A DNA stretch of 64,000 nt from CAXMST01 sp963793415 (GTDB taxonomy: Bacteria; Actinomycetota; Thermoleophilia; Solirubrobacterales; 70-9), in the NCBI GenBank assembly GCA_963793415.1, contig CAWCAC010000002.1, positions 992,001 through 1,056,000 on the forward strand. The letters are read 5' to 3'. The notes beneath the pieces are model-generated. The model saw nothing but the letters and a program-made list of their open reading frames with translations, was not told the origin of the DNA and made no database searches. Below, one piece after another: positions 15,578 through 25,988 of the stretch; positions within the stretch are counted from its first letter, which is position 1, and each line of letters begins with the position of its first letter. A program made the position numbers and the translations under genes.

Positions 15578-16798
15578 ATGGACGGGGACACCGGGCTGCT
15601 CGAGCCCGCGCAGCGAACGAAGCGCGACCACTGGCTGGTCGACTCGATCACCGTGTTTCTGCTCGGCGTCGGCGGCTCCTGGAGCGCCGGCAACATCGGC
15701 CCCGTCGTCGGCGAGCTGTCGTCGGAGTTCGGGATCTCGCTGCCGGCTGTCGGGCTGCTCTCGGGAACGATCCTGCTCGCGTCGATGGTCGCCGGCCTGC
15801 TCGCGGCGACACGGATCGCCGAGAGCATCGGGCTGACCAGGGCGCTCGCCCTCGCCGCCGCGCTCGGCGGCGTCGGCAACCTGATCTTCGCCGCCTCCAA
15901 CGGCTTCGAACTCGCCGCGCTGGGCCGCGTCTCGGCCGGGATCGGGCTCGGCATGGTCGGCGGCCTCGCCCCGGTGCTCGCCCGCCTCACCGGCGGCGTC
16001 GGGCGGGTCGGCCTGTTCGGCGCAGCCTTCCAGCTCGGCATCGGCCTCAGCCTCGGGATCGGCAGCATCCTCACCGACTCCGGCGTCGAATGGCGGGTCG
16101 GCTTCCTGGTCACCGCGGTCGTCGCCTTCTCGGCGATCCCGTTCGTGCTGCGCGAGCACGTGCCGGCCCAACGCCGCGAGGGCGTCCGCGGCTTCATCCC
16201 GGCCGCCGCGCGCAGCAGCCAGGCCTGGCGCCTGTCGCTGCTGTTCATGGCGATGTTCGCCGTGCCGCTGACGCTCGGGGCCTGGTTCGTCCACTACGTG
16301 ACGGTCGACGGCAGCGTCAGCCCGGCGCTCGGCGGCGGCTTCGCGTTCCTGCTCTTCGGCGTTTCCGGGCTGATGCGCGAGGTCGGCGGCAAGCTCGCGA
16401 GCCAGGGCATCTCGCAGGCGCTCTTGACCGGTGTCGCGCCCGTGCTCGCCACGGCCGGCCTCGTGATGATCGGACTCGATGTCACCTCGGGGGTGGTGGC
16501 CGTGGCGGTGATCCTGATGGGGGCCGGCTTCGCGCTCCCCTACGCGACGATGATGATCGAGGCGCAGAAGCTGTGGCCGGTCGAGCCCGCCCGCCCGACC
16601 TCGATGCTGACGATGCTCGGCACCGGCGTGGCGATTCCGATCGTGCCCTTCCTCGGCAGCCTGCTCGACGACGGCAAGGGCGACGTCGCCTTTGTCGCGC
16701 TCGGGGTCTTCGTGCTGATCGCGGGCCTGCTCAACATCAGGCCGGCGGGGGTTCCGCTCGCGGCGCCGGAGCCGGCGGCGCCGGCACGACAGTCCTGA
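15578..16798 (+). CDS. MFS transporter, 12-TM
   Basis: A 406-residue transporter with 12 predicted helices. The N-terminus DHWLVDSITVFLLGVGGSWSAGNIGPVVGEL and the inter-helix layout resemble the cyanate/nitrate (CynX/NarK-like) branch, but the motif-A region is degenerate (TRIAESIGLTRALA), so the substrate is unknown. It follows uppP by 49 bases and is convergent with the frameshifted secreted gene, with only three bases between the two stops. Confidence 0.88.
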   Translation: MDGDTGLLEPAQRTKRDHWLVDSITVFLLGVGGSWSAGNIGPVVGELSSEFGISLPAVGLLSGTILLASMVAGLLAATRIAESIGLTRALALAAALGGVGNLIFAASNGFELAALGRVSAGIGLGMVGGLAPVLARLTGGVGRVGLFGAAFQLGIGLSLGIGSILTDSGVEWRVGFLVTAVVAFSAIPFVLREHVPAQRREGVRGFIPAAARSSQAWRLSLLFMAMFAVPLTLGAWFVHYVTVDGSVSPALGGGFAFLLFGVSGLMREVGGKLASQGISQALLTGVAPVLATAGLVMIGLDVTSGVVAVAVILMGAGFALPYATMMIEAQKLWPVEPARPTSMLTMLGTGVAIPIVPFLGSLLDDGKGDVAFVALGVFVLIAGLLNIRPAGVPLAAPEPAAPARQS

Positions 16799-16801
16799 GG
16801 C

Positions 16802-17300
16802 TCAGCCCCGCCCGCCCTTGACGCCGACGGTGACGCCGACCTGGTTGTTGCCGCCGTTGGGGTCGTTGGTGCTGCCATCGGCGTACGCCTGTGCAGGGAT
16901 GACGAAGGTGCCCTTCTTCTTCGGCCTTCACGGTGACCTTCACCACCGACAGCTCCTCCTTGGCCAGATCGCCCGTGTAGCACTTGACGAACCCGTAGCC
17001 GTTGTCGCTGCACCCATAGTCGTTTCCGTCTCCGGAGATGCGCTTGCGCTTCACCTTGAGCTCACGCGGAACCGTGATCTGGACCCAGTCGCCGAAGGAT
17101 CCGACCGGCCCGTTGTTCTTGGCTGTCAGCTTGAGCGTCGTCGTTTCGCCTCTGCGGATCGGCTGCGGCTCGGCGTGACCCGAGATCGATATGTCAGCGC
17201 ACTTGTTCTCGACCGTGCAGTCTCGTGCGACCGCCGTCGTCGAGCCGACCAGACCGGCGGCCAGTGCTGCGGTCAGGATCGGGATCGTCAGTTTCTTCAT
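16802..17300 (-). pseudogene. Secreted DUF11-like protein, frameshifted near its 3' end
   Basis: The frame starts MKKLTIPILTAALAAGLVGSTTAVA (signal peptide) and continues as an Ig-like fold typical of DUF11/CARDB-type secreted proteins (RRGETTTLKLTAKNNGPVG; GYGFVKCYTGDLAKEELS). Near 16911-16926 the similarity jumps by one base: the original frame turns into Arg/Pro-rich nonsense (GHLRHPCTGVRRWQ) running into the convergent gene, while the next frame reads KKKGTFVIPAQAYADG...NDPNGGNNQVGV and stops properly at 16804-16802. One extra base in the run ccgaagaagaaggg explains it. It could be a recent mutation, a sequencing error or programmed slippage. Confidence 0.75.
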
Positions 17301-17303
17301 CTC

Positions 17304-18965
<1,662 letters not shown>

Positions 18966-19028
18966 CGGCCGCGCAGGATAGAGAGCCGGGGGCGGCGGCC
19001 CGCCCCCGGCACCCATCAGGCCTTGGGC

Positions 19029-20264
19029 TCAGCCCGTCGGCAGGTTCTCGTCGAGGAACTTCAGCGCGTCGACCTGCGCCGCACCGACGATGCCGCCGTG
19101 GTCGACGCCGTCGTACTTGAAGTACTCGAACGGGTCTCCGTTGTCATTGAGCTCGCTCCCGAGCATGTCGGTCAGGAACGGGAACACGGTCGTGTCGGCG
19201 GTGCCCTGCAGGAGCAGCACCGGCGCCCCCGTGGTCACGTCGGGGTTGTTCTTCTCGAGAATCCCGTAGGCGAGGTCGCGGTTGGCGCCCGGGCGGATCA
19301 GATCCGACGGCGGGATGCCACCGAGGCTGTCGGGCTGGCCGAGCTGCTGCAGGCAGGTCTCCTCGATGTCCGGGTAGAAGGCGAGCACCTCGTCACTGAG
19401 GATCTGCTGCGGGTCGACCCCGGAGTTGGCGGTGCTGACGCCTCCGATGACCAAGGTCGCGAGCGCGGTCAGCGAGCTCGGAGCCGTCAGGCTCGGCAAG
19501 AGCTCGGCCTGCTCCTTCAGATGCGAGCCGGGGGAGTAGCTGATCGTCCCCTCGAGCTCGAGGTCCGGCGTCCACTTCGCCGCGTAGGCGCCCGCCCAGA
19601 GCGCGGCATGGCCGCCCTGGGAGTGGCCGGCGATCACCATGCGGTCGCCGATCTCGGGATTGAGGTCGCGGGCCGCGCGGACCATGTCGAGCACGCTCCG
19701 GCCCTCGGACTTGCCGACCAGGTACGGATGCGGGCCCGGCGTGCCGAGGCCCTCGTAGTCGGTGCGGACGACCGCGTAGCCGGCCTCGAGGAACTCGCTC
19801 AGCTGCGGGTTGACGTAGTCGACGTAGCCCTCGGCGAGGCCGCCCACCCTGTTCGCGGAGGGGGCGCAGGCGTCAGCGACGCCGGTCGTCCCGTGCGCCC
19901 ACGAGACGACGGGCCAGCCGCCCTTCGGCGCCTTGCCCTGGGGCACGCTGACGGTGCCGGAGACGGCGATCCGCTCGCCCTTCGTGGACTTCGAGGTGTA
20001 GAGCAGGTTGATGTCGGAGGCCGAGTTGTCGAGCGGCACGAGGCCACCGGCCTTGCGCTGCCAGATCGCCTTGCCGTGACCCTTGGGCAGGTTTGACGGC
20101 GGCTCGTAGAAGGCGCCGCCCTTGGGCCCCTTCTCGACCTTCTTGGCGGCCTCGGCGGTTGCGGCAAGCGCGATGCCGAGCAGCGCCACCAGGGCGCTCA
20201 GGATCAGGGCCAGGGCCGGAACTAGGGCAGTCCTCGAACGGTTTAGGGAAGGCGTGGGCTTCAT
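19029..20264 (-). CDS. Secretory lipase-family alpha/beta hydrolase (copy 1)
   Basis: A 411-residue exported hydrolase with a signal peptide (ALVPALALILSALVALLGIALAATAEA). The family features are PVVSWAHGTTGVADACAP, GYAVVRTDYEGLGTPGPHPYL and the nucleophile elbow GHSQGGHAA near residue 214. The acid and base are probably LQGTADTTVFP (Asp) and YDGVDHGGI (His). Secretory lipases cleave extracellular esters; the actual substrate is unknown. A GAGGAGAG ribosome-binding site precedes the ATG. It is a tandem paralogue of the next gene upstream, separated by 41 bases. Confidence 0.92.
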   Translation of the reverse strand: MKPTPSLNRSRTALVPALALILSALVALLGIALAATAEAAKKVEKGPKGGAFYEPPSNLPKGHGKAIWQRKAGGLVPLDNSASDINLLYTSKSTKGERIAVSGTVSVPQGKAPKGGWPVVSWAHGTTGVADACAPSANRVGGLAEGYVDYVNPQLSEFLEAGYAVVRTDYEGLGTPGPHPYLVGKSEGRSVLDMVRAARDLNPEIGDRMVIAGHSQGGHAALWAGAYAAKWTPDLELEGTISYSPGSHLKEQAELLPSLTAPSSLTALATLVIGGVSTANSGVDPQQILSDEVLAFYPDIEETCLQQLGQPDSLGGIPPSDLIRPGANRDLAYGILEKNNPDVTTGAPVLLLQGTADTTVFPFLTDMLGSELNDNGDPFEYFKYDGVDHGGIVGAAQVDALKFLDENLPTG

Positions 20265-20305
20265 GTTCTCTCCTCGGATTCGGGCTTGGCGGGCTTGGTT
20301 CGGGC

Positions 20306-21508
20306 TCAGCCCGCAGGAAGGTTGTCGTCGAGGAACTCGTCGGACTCGCGCTTGCCGTCGGCGACGATGCTGTTGTGGGTGGCGCCGGAGACGACCGCGT
20401 ACTCAACGTCATTCCCCTTGTCGTTGAGCTCCTGCACGAGCATGTCCGTGTAGGCGGGGAAGACCGTCGTATCGGCGGTGCCCTGGAGCACCAGGATCGG
20501 CGCCGAGCTTTCGACGGCCGGATTGTTCTTCGTCAGCACCTTGACGAGCGGCGCCAGGTTGGCGTCGCCCTGGATCAGCTCGGAGGGTGGGATGCCGCCG
20601 AGACTGTCCGTTCGGCCGAGCTCGCCGAGGCACTTCTCCTCGACCTCGGGGTAGAGCGCCAGCGGCTCGGGGTTGAGGATCTCGCCCGGCACGATGCGCG
20701 GGTTCGCGGTCGAAGCTCCGGCAAGGATGCTGACCGCGAGCGCGCTCAGCGGATTCGGTGAGGTCAGCGCCGGCAGCAGGCTGATCTGGTCGGCGATGTG
20801 CGATGCGGGGGCGTACGCCATCGTCCCGTGCAGCTTCAGGTTCGGCACCCACGAGTCGGCGTACCCGGCGGTCCACAGCGCCGCGTGTCCGCCCTGGGAG
20901 ACGCCGGCGATAGCGAAGTCGTCGCCGATATCGGGATCGAACTGGCGCGCTGCGTTGATGATGTCGAGCGTGCTCCGCGCCGCCGACTTGCCGACCAGGT
21001 AGGGATGCGGCCCCGGCGTGCCGAGGCCCTGGTAGTCGGTGCGAACGACGGCGTAGCCGGCCTTGATCCAATCGTCGATGAAGCTCTCGGGGCCGTAGCC
21101 CTCGCGTGAGGGCGCGCAGGAGTCGGCGAGGCCGGTCGTGCCGTGCGCCCAGGTGATCACCGGCCAGCCATCCTTCGGCGGCTCCCCGTTCGGCACCGCG
21201 ACGGAACCCGAGACCGCGATCCGCTCGCGCTGCGGCGACTTCGAGGTGTAGAGGACCCGCTTGCTGCGAGCGTCGTCGGCCGAATCGATCAGGTCGGATC
21301 CGTTGCTCACCCAGATCAGCTTCCCGTGACCCTTGGGCAGCTTCGACGGCGGCTCGTAGAAGCCGTCGCCCTTCGGGCCCTTCGTGATCTTCGCGGCCTC
21401 GGCGCTGGACGCCGGCGCGAGGGAGAGCAGCGCAACGAGCGCACCCAGGGCCAGCACCAAGCCGGCGCTGAAGTTCCTCGAACCGTTCACGGCAGGCGTG
21501 GACGTCAC
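20306..21508 (-). CDS. Secretory lipase-family alpha/beta hydrolase (copy 2)
   Basis: A 400-residue paralogue of the downstream gene, with conserved blocks KGPKGDGFYEPPSKLPKGHGK, PVITWAHGTTGLADSCAPS and TDYQGLGTPGPHPYLVGKS. The nucleophile elbow is GVSQGGHAA. LQGTADTTVFPAYTDML supplies the likely Asp and SGATHNSIV the likely His. The GTG at 21508 was chosen because GAGGAGAG lies just upstream and the signal peptide then starts correctly; a frame-open start ten codons earlier lacks a ribosome-binding site. The two genes probably arose by tandem duplication and may differ in ester specificity. Confidence 0.92.
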   Translation of the reverse strand: MTSTPAVNGSRNFSAGLVLALGALVALLSLAPASSAEAAKITKGPKGDGFYEPPSKLPKGHGKLIWVSNGSDLIDSADDARSKRVLYTSKSPQRERIAVSGSVAVPNGEPPKDGWPVITWAHGTTGLADSCAPSREGYGPESFIDDWIKAGYAVVRTDYQGLGTPGPHPYLVGKSAARSTLDIINAARQFDPDIGDDFAIAGVSQGGHAALWTAGYADSWVPNLKLHGTMAYAPASHIADQISLLPALTSPNPLSALAVSILAGASTANPRIVPGEILNPEPLALYPEVEEKCLGELGRTDSLGGIPPSELIQGDANLAPLVKVLTKNNPAVESSAPILVLQGTADTTVFPAYTDMLVQELNDKGNDVEYAVVSGATHNSIVADGKRESDEFLDDNLPAG

Positions 21509-21606
21509 AGTCGCTCTCTCCTCAGGTCGTGCCCCCATCGGCTACTCGCCGGCTAGAACAACCTATTGGGTCGAACGATGCGGTCGAGGCCTGGCCGGGC
21601 GCCTGC

Positions 21607-21612
21607 TAGGTT
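21607..21612 (+). promoter_or_regulatory. -10-like element TAGGTT for the YciI-like gene
   Basis: TAGGTT ends seven bases before the GTG at 21620; no Shine-Dalgarno sequence is present. Confidence 0.5.
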
Positions 21613-21619
21613 CGCGACC

Positions 21620-21907
21620 GTGGAGCTGGCTCTGCTCACCTACACCTACGTCGCGGACATGGCGACCCGCCGCGAGCCTCACCGCGACGGCCACCTCGCC
21701 CTGATTCGCGAAGCCGCCGACGCCGGCCGTCTGCTGATCGCCGGCGCCACCGGCAAGCCGCCGACCGGCGGCCTGCTCGTGTTCGCCGATTCCGGCGCGG
21801 CCGAGGAATTCGTCGCCCGCGACCCCTACGGGGAGGCCGGGCTGATCACCGCACACACGATCGAGCCCTGGACCGTGGTCGAGTCGCGCCCCCTCGACGC
21901 CGGCTAG
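21620..21907 (+). CDS. YciI-like dimeric ferredoxin-fold protein
   Basis: A 95-residue protein, MELALLTYTYVADMATRREPHRDGHLALI when initiated at the GTG, followed by GGLLVFADSGAAEEFVARDPY and a C-terminal IEPWTVVE. This is the YciI layout, with a conserved His after the first strand and an Asp-Pro-Tyr motif. Family members are small enzymes or accessory proteins of mostly unknown activity. The GTG start is supported by the family N-terminus and the adjacent -10-like element. It overlaps the convergent ABC permease gene by four bases. Confidence 0.85.
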   Translation: MELALLTYTYVADMATRREPHRDGHLALIREAADAGRLLIAGATGKPPTGGLLVFADSGAAEEFVARDPYGEAGLITAHTIEPWTVVESRPLDAG

Positions 21908-22698
21908 TCGATCAGGCAGGCGTACATCTTCCTGACGGCAACGCGCCAGGCGATCACCGCGAGGATCGAGAGGGCGAGGACCCGGAGCAGGTCGGTCGCC
22001 TCGAAGCCGAAGGCGGCGGCCCGGACCAGCTCGACGAGCTGGTGCAGCGGGTTGAAAGCGGCCAGGATCTGGGCCCACTCGGGCAGCTGGTCGATCGGGA
22101 AGAAGGTGCCCGCGGTCAGGAACAGCGGCGTGATCACGAGCGTCGTCACGTAGTTGAACTGGTCGATCTTCGGGACCACGGCCGCGACCGCGATGCCGCC
22201 GCCGGAGAAGATCAGCGCCGTGATGAAGCCGAAGAACGGGACGAGCAGCATGCCCGGGGCCGGGTCGAGGCCGAACAGCATCGTCACCAGCAGCGGGAAG
22301 GTTCCGAAGATGCCGGCCCGCGCGGAGATCCACAGCATCTCGGCGGTGACCAGCTCCTCGACGTCGACCGGGGCCGCGAGGATCGCGTCGTAGGTGTTCT
22401 GGAAGCGGTGCTTGACGAAGGTGCCGAACATCGCCGGGAAGGCGCTCGAGAAGATCACCGCCGTCGCGACCATGCCGGTGCCGACGAACACGACGTAGTC
22501 GATCCCGTCGACGTTCGCGACCAGTGTGGCGCCGAGCCCGAGCCCGAACGCGAGCAGGTAGATGACCGGCTCCATCAGGCTGGAGAAGGCGGTGCTCTTC
22601 CAGAAGGTCCGGAAGTTCGCGACCTCGCGGCTCATGACGCCGGAGATCGCCGCCCACTCGAGGCGTCTGGCGCCGCCCTTGGTCGCGATCCCGCTCAT
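21904..22698 (-). CDS. ABC-2 type permease (NodJ/DrrB-like exporter)
   Basis: A 264-residue membrane protein with six helices and the ABC-2 signatures FGLGLGATLVANVDGIDY..FVGTGMVATA and VTTLVITPLFLTAGTFFPIDQLPEW...NPLHQLVELVRA. This branch exports lipo-oligosaccharides or drugs from the cytoplasm together with a separate ATPase. It is the downstream partner of the ATP-binding gene, whose stop overlaps its start by four bases (ATGA). Confidence 0.93.
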   Translation of the reverse strand: MSGIATKGGARRLEWAAISGVMSREVANFRTFWKSTAFSSLMEPVIYLLAFGLGLGATLVANVDGIDYVVFVGTGMVATAVIFSSAFPAMFGTFVKHRFQNTYDAILAAPVDVEELVTAEMLWISARAGIFGTFPLLVTMLFGLDPAPGMLLVPFFGFITALIFSGGGIAVAAVVPKIDQFNYVTTLVITPLFLTAGTFFPIDQLPEWAQILAAFNPLHQLVELVRAAAFGFEATDLLRVLALSILAVIAWRVAVRKMYACLID

Positions 22699-23585
22699 TC
22701 GAGCTCCTCTCCGGTCAGCTTGACGAAGACGTCCTCGAGTGAGGCGGGGCGGTAGACGGCGTCCTCGGGGATCTCGCCGTTGCTCGCCGCCTCGGCGCCG
22801 ACGATCGCCACGGCGGGGCCGGTGGCGCGGACGGTGAGGCCGCCGGCCTCGGCTTTGGCCCGGACCTCGGCGAGCCGCGCCGGCGGCCCGAAGACCTCCG
22901 CCGTGTGCTCACCGGCGAACTGCTTGACCAGCGCCGCCGGCCTGTCGCGGGCGACGATCTTGCCGTTCGCCATCAGCGCGACCTCGTCGGCGAGGCGCTC
23001 GGCTTCTTCGATGTAGTGGGTCGACATCAGGATCGTCTTGCCCTCGGTGCGGAGCGCGTCGACGAGCGTCCATACCTCGGCCCGGATCTGGGGGTCGAGC
23101 CCGACCGTCGGCTCGTCGAGCAGGACCAGGCGCGGGTCGTGGACGAGGCCGCGGGCGATCAGGAGCCTGCGGCGCATGCCGCCGGAGAGCTCGTCGACGG
23201 CGTCGTCGCGGCGGTCGCTGAGACGGGCGAGCGCGAGCGCGCGATCGACGGCGGCACCGACGTCCTTGACGCGGTACAGGCGCGCGAAGACGTGCAGGTT
23301 CTCGGCCACCGTGACGTCGACATCGAGGTTGTCGAGCTGCGGCACGACGCCCATCTCGGCCCGGGCGCGCTTACCGTCGCCGGGCAGCTCATAGCCGAGC
23401 ACGCGGAGGCTGCCGCTGTCGGCGATCGCCTGCGAGGTGAGCAGCTTCATCGTCGTCGACTTGCCGGCGCCGTTGGGCCCGAGTAGGCCGAGGCAGATGC
23501 CCTCGGGCACGTCGAGATCGAGACCGTCGACCGCCTTGATCGGCCCGAATGCCTTGTGCACGTCCTGTAGCTCGATCGCGGCCAT
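22695..23585 (-). CDS. ABC transporter ATP-binding protein (NodI/DrrA-like)
   Basis: A 296-residue ATPase: Walker A GPNGAGKST, Q-loop VPQLDNLD, signature LSGGMRRRLLIARGL, Walker B LVLLDEPTVGLDP and H-loop STHYIEEAERL. The C-terminal 80 residues form the accessory domain usual in the NodI/CcmA/DrrA branch. It energises the coupled permease. No regulator is adjacent, so the exported substrate cannot be guessed from context. Confidence 0.95.
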   Translation of the reverse strand: MAAIELQDVHKAFGPIKAVDGLDLDVPEGICLGLLGPNGAGKSTTMKLLTSQAIADSGSLRVLGYELPGDGKRARAEMGVVPQLDNLDVDVTVAENLHVFARLYRVKDVGAAVDRALALARLSDRRDDAVDELSGGMRRRLLIARGLVHDPRLVLLDEPTVGLDPQIRAEVWTLVDALRTEGKTILMSTHYIEEAERLADEVALMANGKIVARDRPAALVKQFAGEHTAEVFGPPARLAEVRAKAEAGGLTVRATGPAVAIVGAEAASNGEIPEDAVYRPASLEDVFVKLTGEELE

Positions 23586-23696
23586 GAGCGGCTCAGGTTT
23601 GCAGACCGCTCGGGCTGGAGAGTGGGGGCTACCCGTACGGCGCGGCCGTCCAGTCTGGGGCCGCCGGCGCCACCTGCGGGCCGCGTAGGGACCCGC

Positions 23697-24470
23697 TCAC
23701 CGCGGGCCGGGCAGATTGCGGAAGCCGAAGGCCTGGGGCTCGCGTCCCGGCTGGACGAACCAGCACTCGCCCGATTCGGCGCCCGTAAAGAGGCGGAGGA
23801 CGGTCGAGGCGACGGTCTCGGCCGGGATGATCGAGAAGCCCTCGGCCAGCAGCGCCTCCTTGATCGGGGCGATGATCTTGCTCTCGGCGAAGCCGGGACA
23901 GATCGCGTTGACGCGGACGTTGTCGCCCGCCATGCCGGCGCCGATCGAGCGGACCATGCCGACGACTCCGTGCTTGTTGGCGGCGTAGATCGGGTCGAAT
24001 GGAACCGCGGTCAGGCCGGCGAGCGAAGCGGTGGCGACGATCGAGCCCCCGCCGGCGCGCTGCAGCGCCGGCAGGACCGCGTGGGTACCGAAGATGACGC
24101 CGTCGAGGTTGGCTCCGTTGGCGCGCCGGTAGAGCTCGATGTCGAAGTCTTCGCCGACTCCGCAGCCGGTCGCGACGCCGGCGTTGAGGTAGGCGTGGTC
24201 GATGCCGCCGAGCGCGTCCTCGGCTGCCGCGACCGTCGCCAGGTTCTCCTCGAAGGAGCTGACGTCGGTACGCATGCCGTAGCCGCCGATCTCCTCGGCC
24301 GTCGCCACCGCGCCCGCCTCGTCGATGTCGGCGCAGAAGACGCGGGCGCCGGCTCCGGCGGCCATCAGGGCGGTGGCGCGGCCGAGGCCGCTGGCGGCGC
24401 CGGTGATCAGGAGCCGCTGGCCTTCGAGGGAAGGGTCGGGTGGGAAGGGGAGTTCGGGTGAGTCGCTCAT
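23697..24470 (-). CDS. Short-chain dehydrogenase/reductase
   Basis: A 257-residue classical SDR with the coenzyme-binding motif TGAASGLG (residues about 23-30), ADIDEA at the end of beta2 (suggesting NAD(H) preference), YLNAGVA for the NNAG position, the catalytic Ser in IVATASLAG and the YxxxK pair as YAANK. The substrate is unknown. It is divergent from the DUF222-HNH gene, and about 230 non-coding bases lie between the two. Confidence 0.94.
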   Translation of the reverse strand: MSDSPELPFPPDPSLEGQRLLITGAASGLGRATALMAAGAGARVFCADIDEAGAVATAEEIGGYGMRTDVSSFEENLATVAAAEDALGGIDHAYLNAGVATGCGVGEDFDIELYRRANGANLDGVIFGTHAVLPALQRAGGGSIVATASLAGLTAVPFDPIYAANKHGVVGMVRSIGAGMAGDNVRVNAICPGFAESKIIAPIKEALLAEGFSIIPAETVASTVLRLFTGAESGECWFVQPGREPQAFGFRNLPGPR

Positions 24471-24695
24471 CGGCCCGCCACCCTATTGACTCGCCCCGGA
24501 TCGGCTTGGCGGCCGTTGTCAGCGCCGTGTGCCGGCGCCGCCGTCGCGTCGCTTGGCATCGCGATCCGGGGGGCGGCACCGGTACCGCGGAACCGCCCCC
24601 ATCGGTTTCGGGCATTCCACGTCCTCCGCGTCCCGGTCGCGCTCCAACGAGCGCTGAACCGGTCACTCGGTTTCCGTCCGACCGCAGGCGTACCA

Positions 24696-24711
24696 TCGAA
24701 CATATGTTCGT
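24696..24711 (+). promoter_or_regulatory. LexA (SOS) box overlapping the start of the DUF222-HNH gene
   Basis: TCGAACATATGTTCGT matches the actinobacterial/Gram-positive SOS box TCGAAC-N4-GTTCGA at 11 of its 12 specified bases, with a perfect 14-bp palindrome at its core. The gene's ATG (24704-24706) sits inside the box, and a TACCAT -10-like element (24691-24696) precedes it by seven bases. LexA bound here would block the transcription start. Confidence 0.82.
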
Positions 24712-25942
24712 CACCAACTCAGACCCCGGGACGCTGTCGATCGCGCAGCTGGAGACGCAGATCTGCGAGCTGGCGGTCGACATCAACGCCGCCACCTGTG
24801 CCTGGCTTCGGCTGCTCGCCGAGTTCGAGCGCCGGGGCGGCCACGAACGGGCCGGCTTCCATTCGGCCACGGCCTGGCTCGCCTGGCATTGCTCGCTGAC
24901 CGACAGGGCGGCCCGCGATCAGATGCGCGTCGCGCGGGCGCTGGAGGGACTGCCGAAGATCGAAGCCGCGTTCGCCGGCGGCGAGCTCAGCTACTCGAAG
25001 GTGCGCGCACTGAGCCGCGTGGCGACGCCTGAGTTCGAGGATGAGTTGCTCGAGATCGCGCGCCACGGCACCGCGGCACAGCTCGAGCGTGTCGTCAGCG
25101 GCGTGCGTCGCGCTCTCGCAACCGGGGAAGAGCTCGCGCTCGAGCGGCGTCACCTCCACCTCGGCTGGGAGCCCGATGGGATGCTCCGCATTTCCGGCGT
25201 GCTGCCGGCCGAGGAAGGGGAGCTGCTGATCAAGGCGATCGAGGCCGCCCGGGAGGCGCTGCGGCGGGGAGGGTCCGAGGAGGTCCGGCCCGATCGTGCC
25301 GACGGCCTGGCGGTTCTGGCCGAGACGCTGCTCGCCCAGGGCCCGGCGGCGGTCCCCGGAGGGGAGCGCAATCAGGTGGTCGTCCACGTCGATCTCGATC
25401 GGCTCAGCAGCGGCGGTGCGGCTGGAGGTGAAGGTGGGGCGGCGATCGGCGCGGGAGGAGTGGTCGACGCGGAGGCCGCTCGTCGCCTCGCTTGCGATGC
25501 GTCCGTTGTGACGATGGTCGAGCGCGCCGGCGAGCCCGTGTCCGTCGGGCGCAAGACACGGGCGATACCCCCGGCCGTCAACCGGGCCCTGAGGGCTCGC
25601 GATCGCGGCTGCAGATTCCCCGGGTGCACACACGACCGTTACGTGGACGCCCATCACATCGAGCACTGGGCCGCCGGCGGCGAAACCTCGCTCGAGAACC
25701 TCGTCCTGCTCTGCCGGCGCCACCATCGCCACGTCCACAAGAGCCAGATCGCGATAGAGCTCGACGATGGCGGCGGCGAGCCGCGGTTCATCCGACCCGA
25801 CGGCAACGTCGTCGGCGAGCGACCCCGGGTCCGCCCGCCGAGGCCGCTGCCCGCGGCGGCGGCGCCGGGCCGATCGGTGTGGACCGGCTCAGGTCAGAGG
25901 CTCGATCTCGGGCACACCGTGGGGCTGCTTGCCGAGCTCTGA
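24704..25942 (+). CDS. DUF222 domain HNH endonuclease (13E12-repeat type)
   Basis: A 412-residue protein with the helical DUF222 domain (AATCAWLRLLAEFERRGG, TAWLAWHCSLTDRAARDQMRVARAL) and a C-terminal HNH nuclease domain: CRFPGCTHDRYVDAHHIEHWAAGG, then NLVLLCRRHHRHVH, with both Cys pairs and the catalytic His intact. The family is multicopy in actinobacteria and its 13E12 members in Mycobacterium tuberculosis carry SOS boxes. The ATG at 24704 was chosen over an open frame reaching back to 24440 because of the LexA box and -10 element. A role in DNA damage or in defence is plausible but not shown. Confidence 0.9.
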   Translation: MFVTNSDPGTLSIAQLETQICELAVDINAATCAWLRLLAEFERRGGHERAGFHSATAWLAWHCSLTDRAARDQMRVARALEGLPKIEAAFAGGELSYSKVRALSRVATPEFEDELLEIARHGTAAQLERVVSGVRRALATGEELALERRHLHLGWEPDGMLRISGVLPAEEGELLIKAIEAAREALRRGGSEEVRPDRADGLAVLAETLLAQGPAAVPGGERNQVVVHVDLDRLSSGGAAGGEGGAAIGAGGVVDAEAARRLACDASVVTMVERAGEPVSVGRKTRAIPPAVNRALRARDRGCRFPGCTHDRYVDAHHIEHWAAGGETSLENLVLLCRRHHRHVHKSQIAIELDDGGGEPRFIRPDGNVVGERPRVRPPRPLPAAAAPGRSVWTGSGQRLDLGHTVGLLAEL

Positions 25943-25988
25943 CCGACCGACGAACCGCCTCAGTGATCCGAAGCCGGAGGTCAGACGG

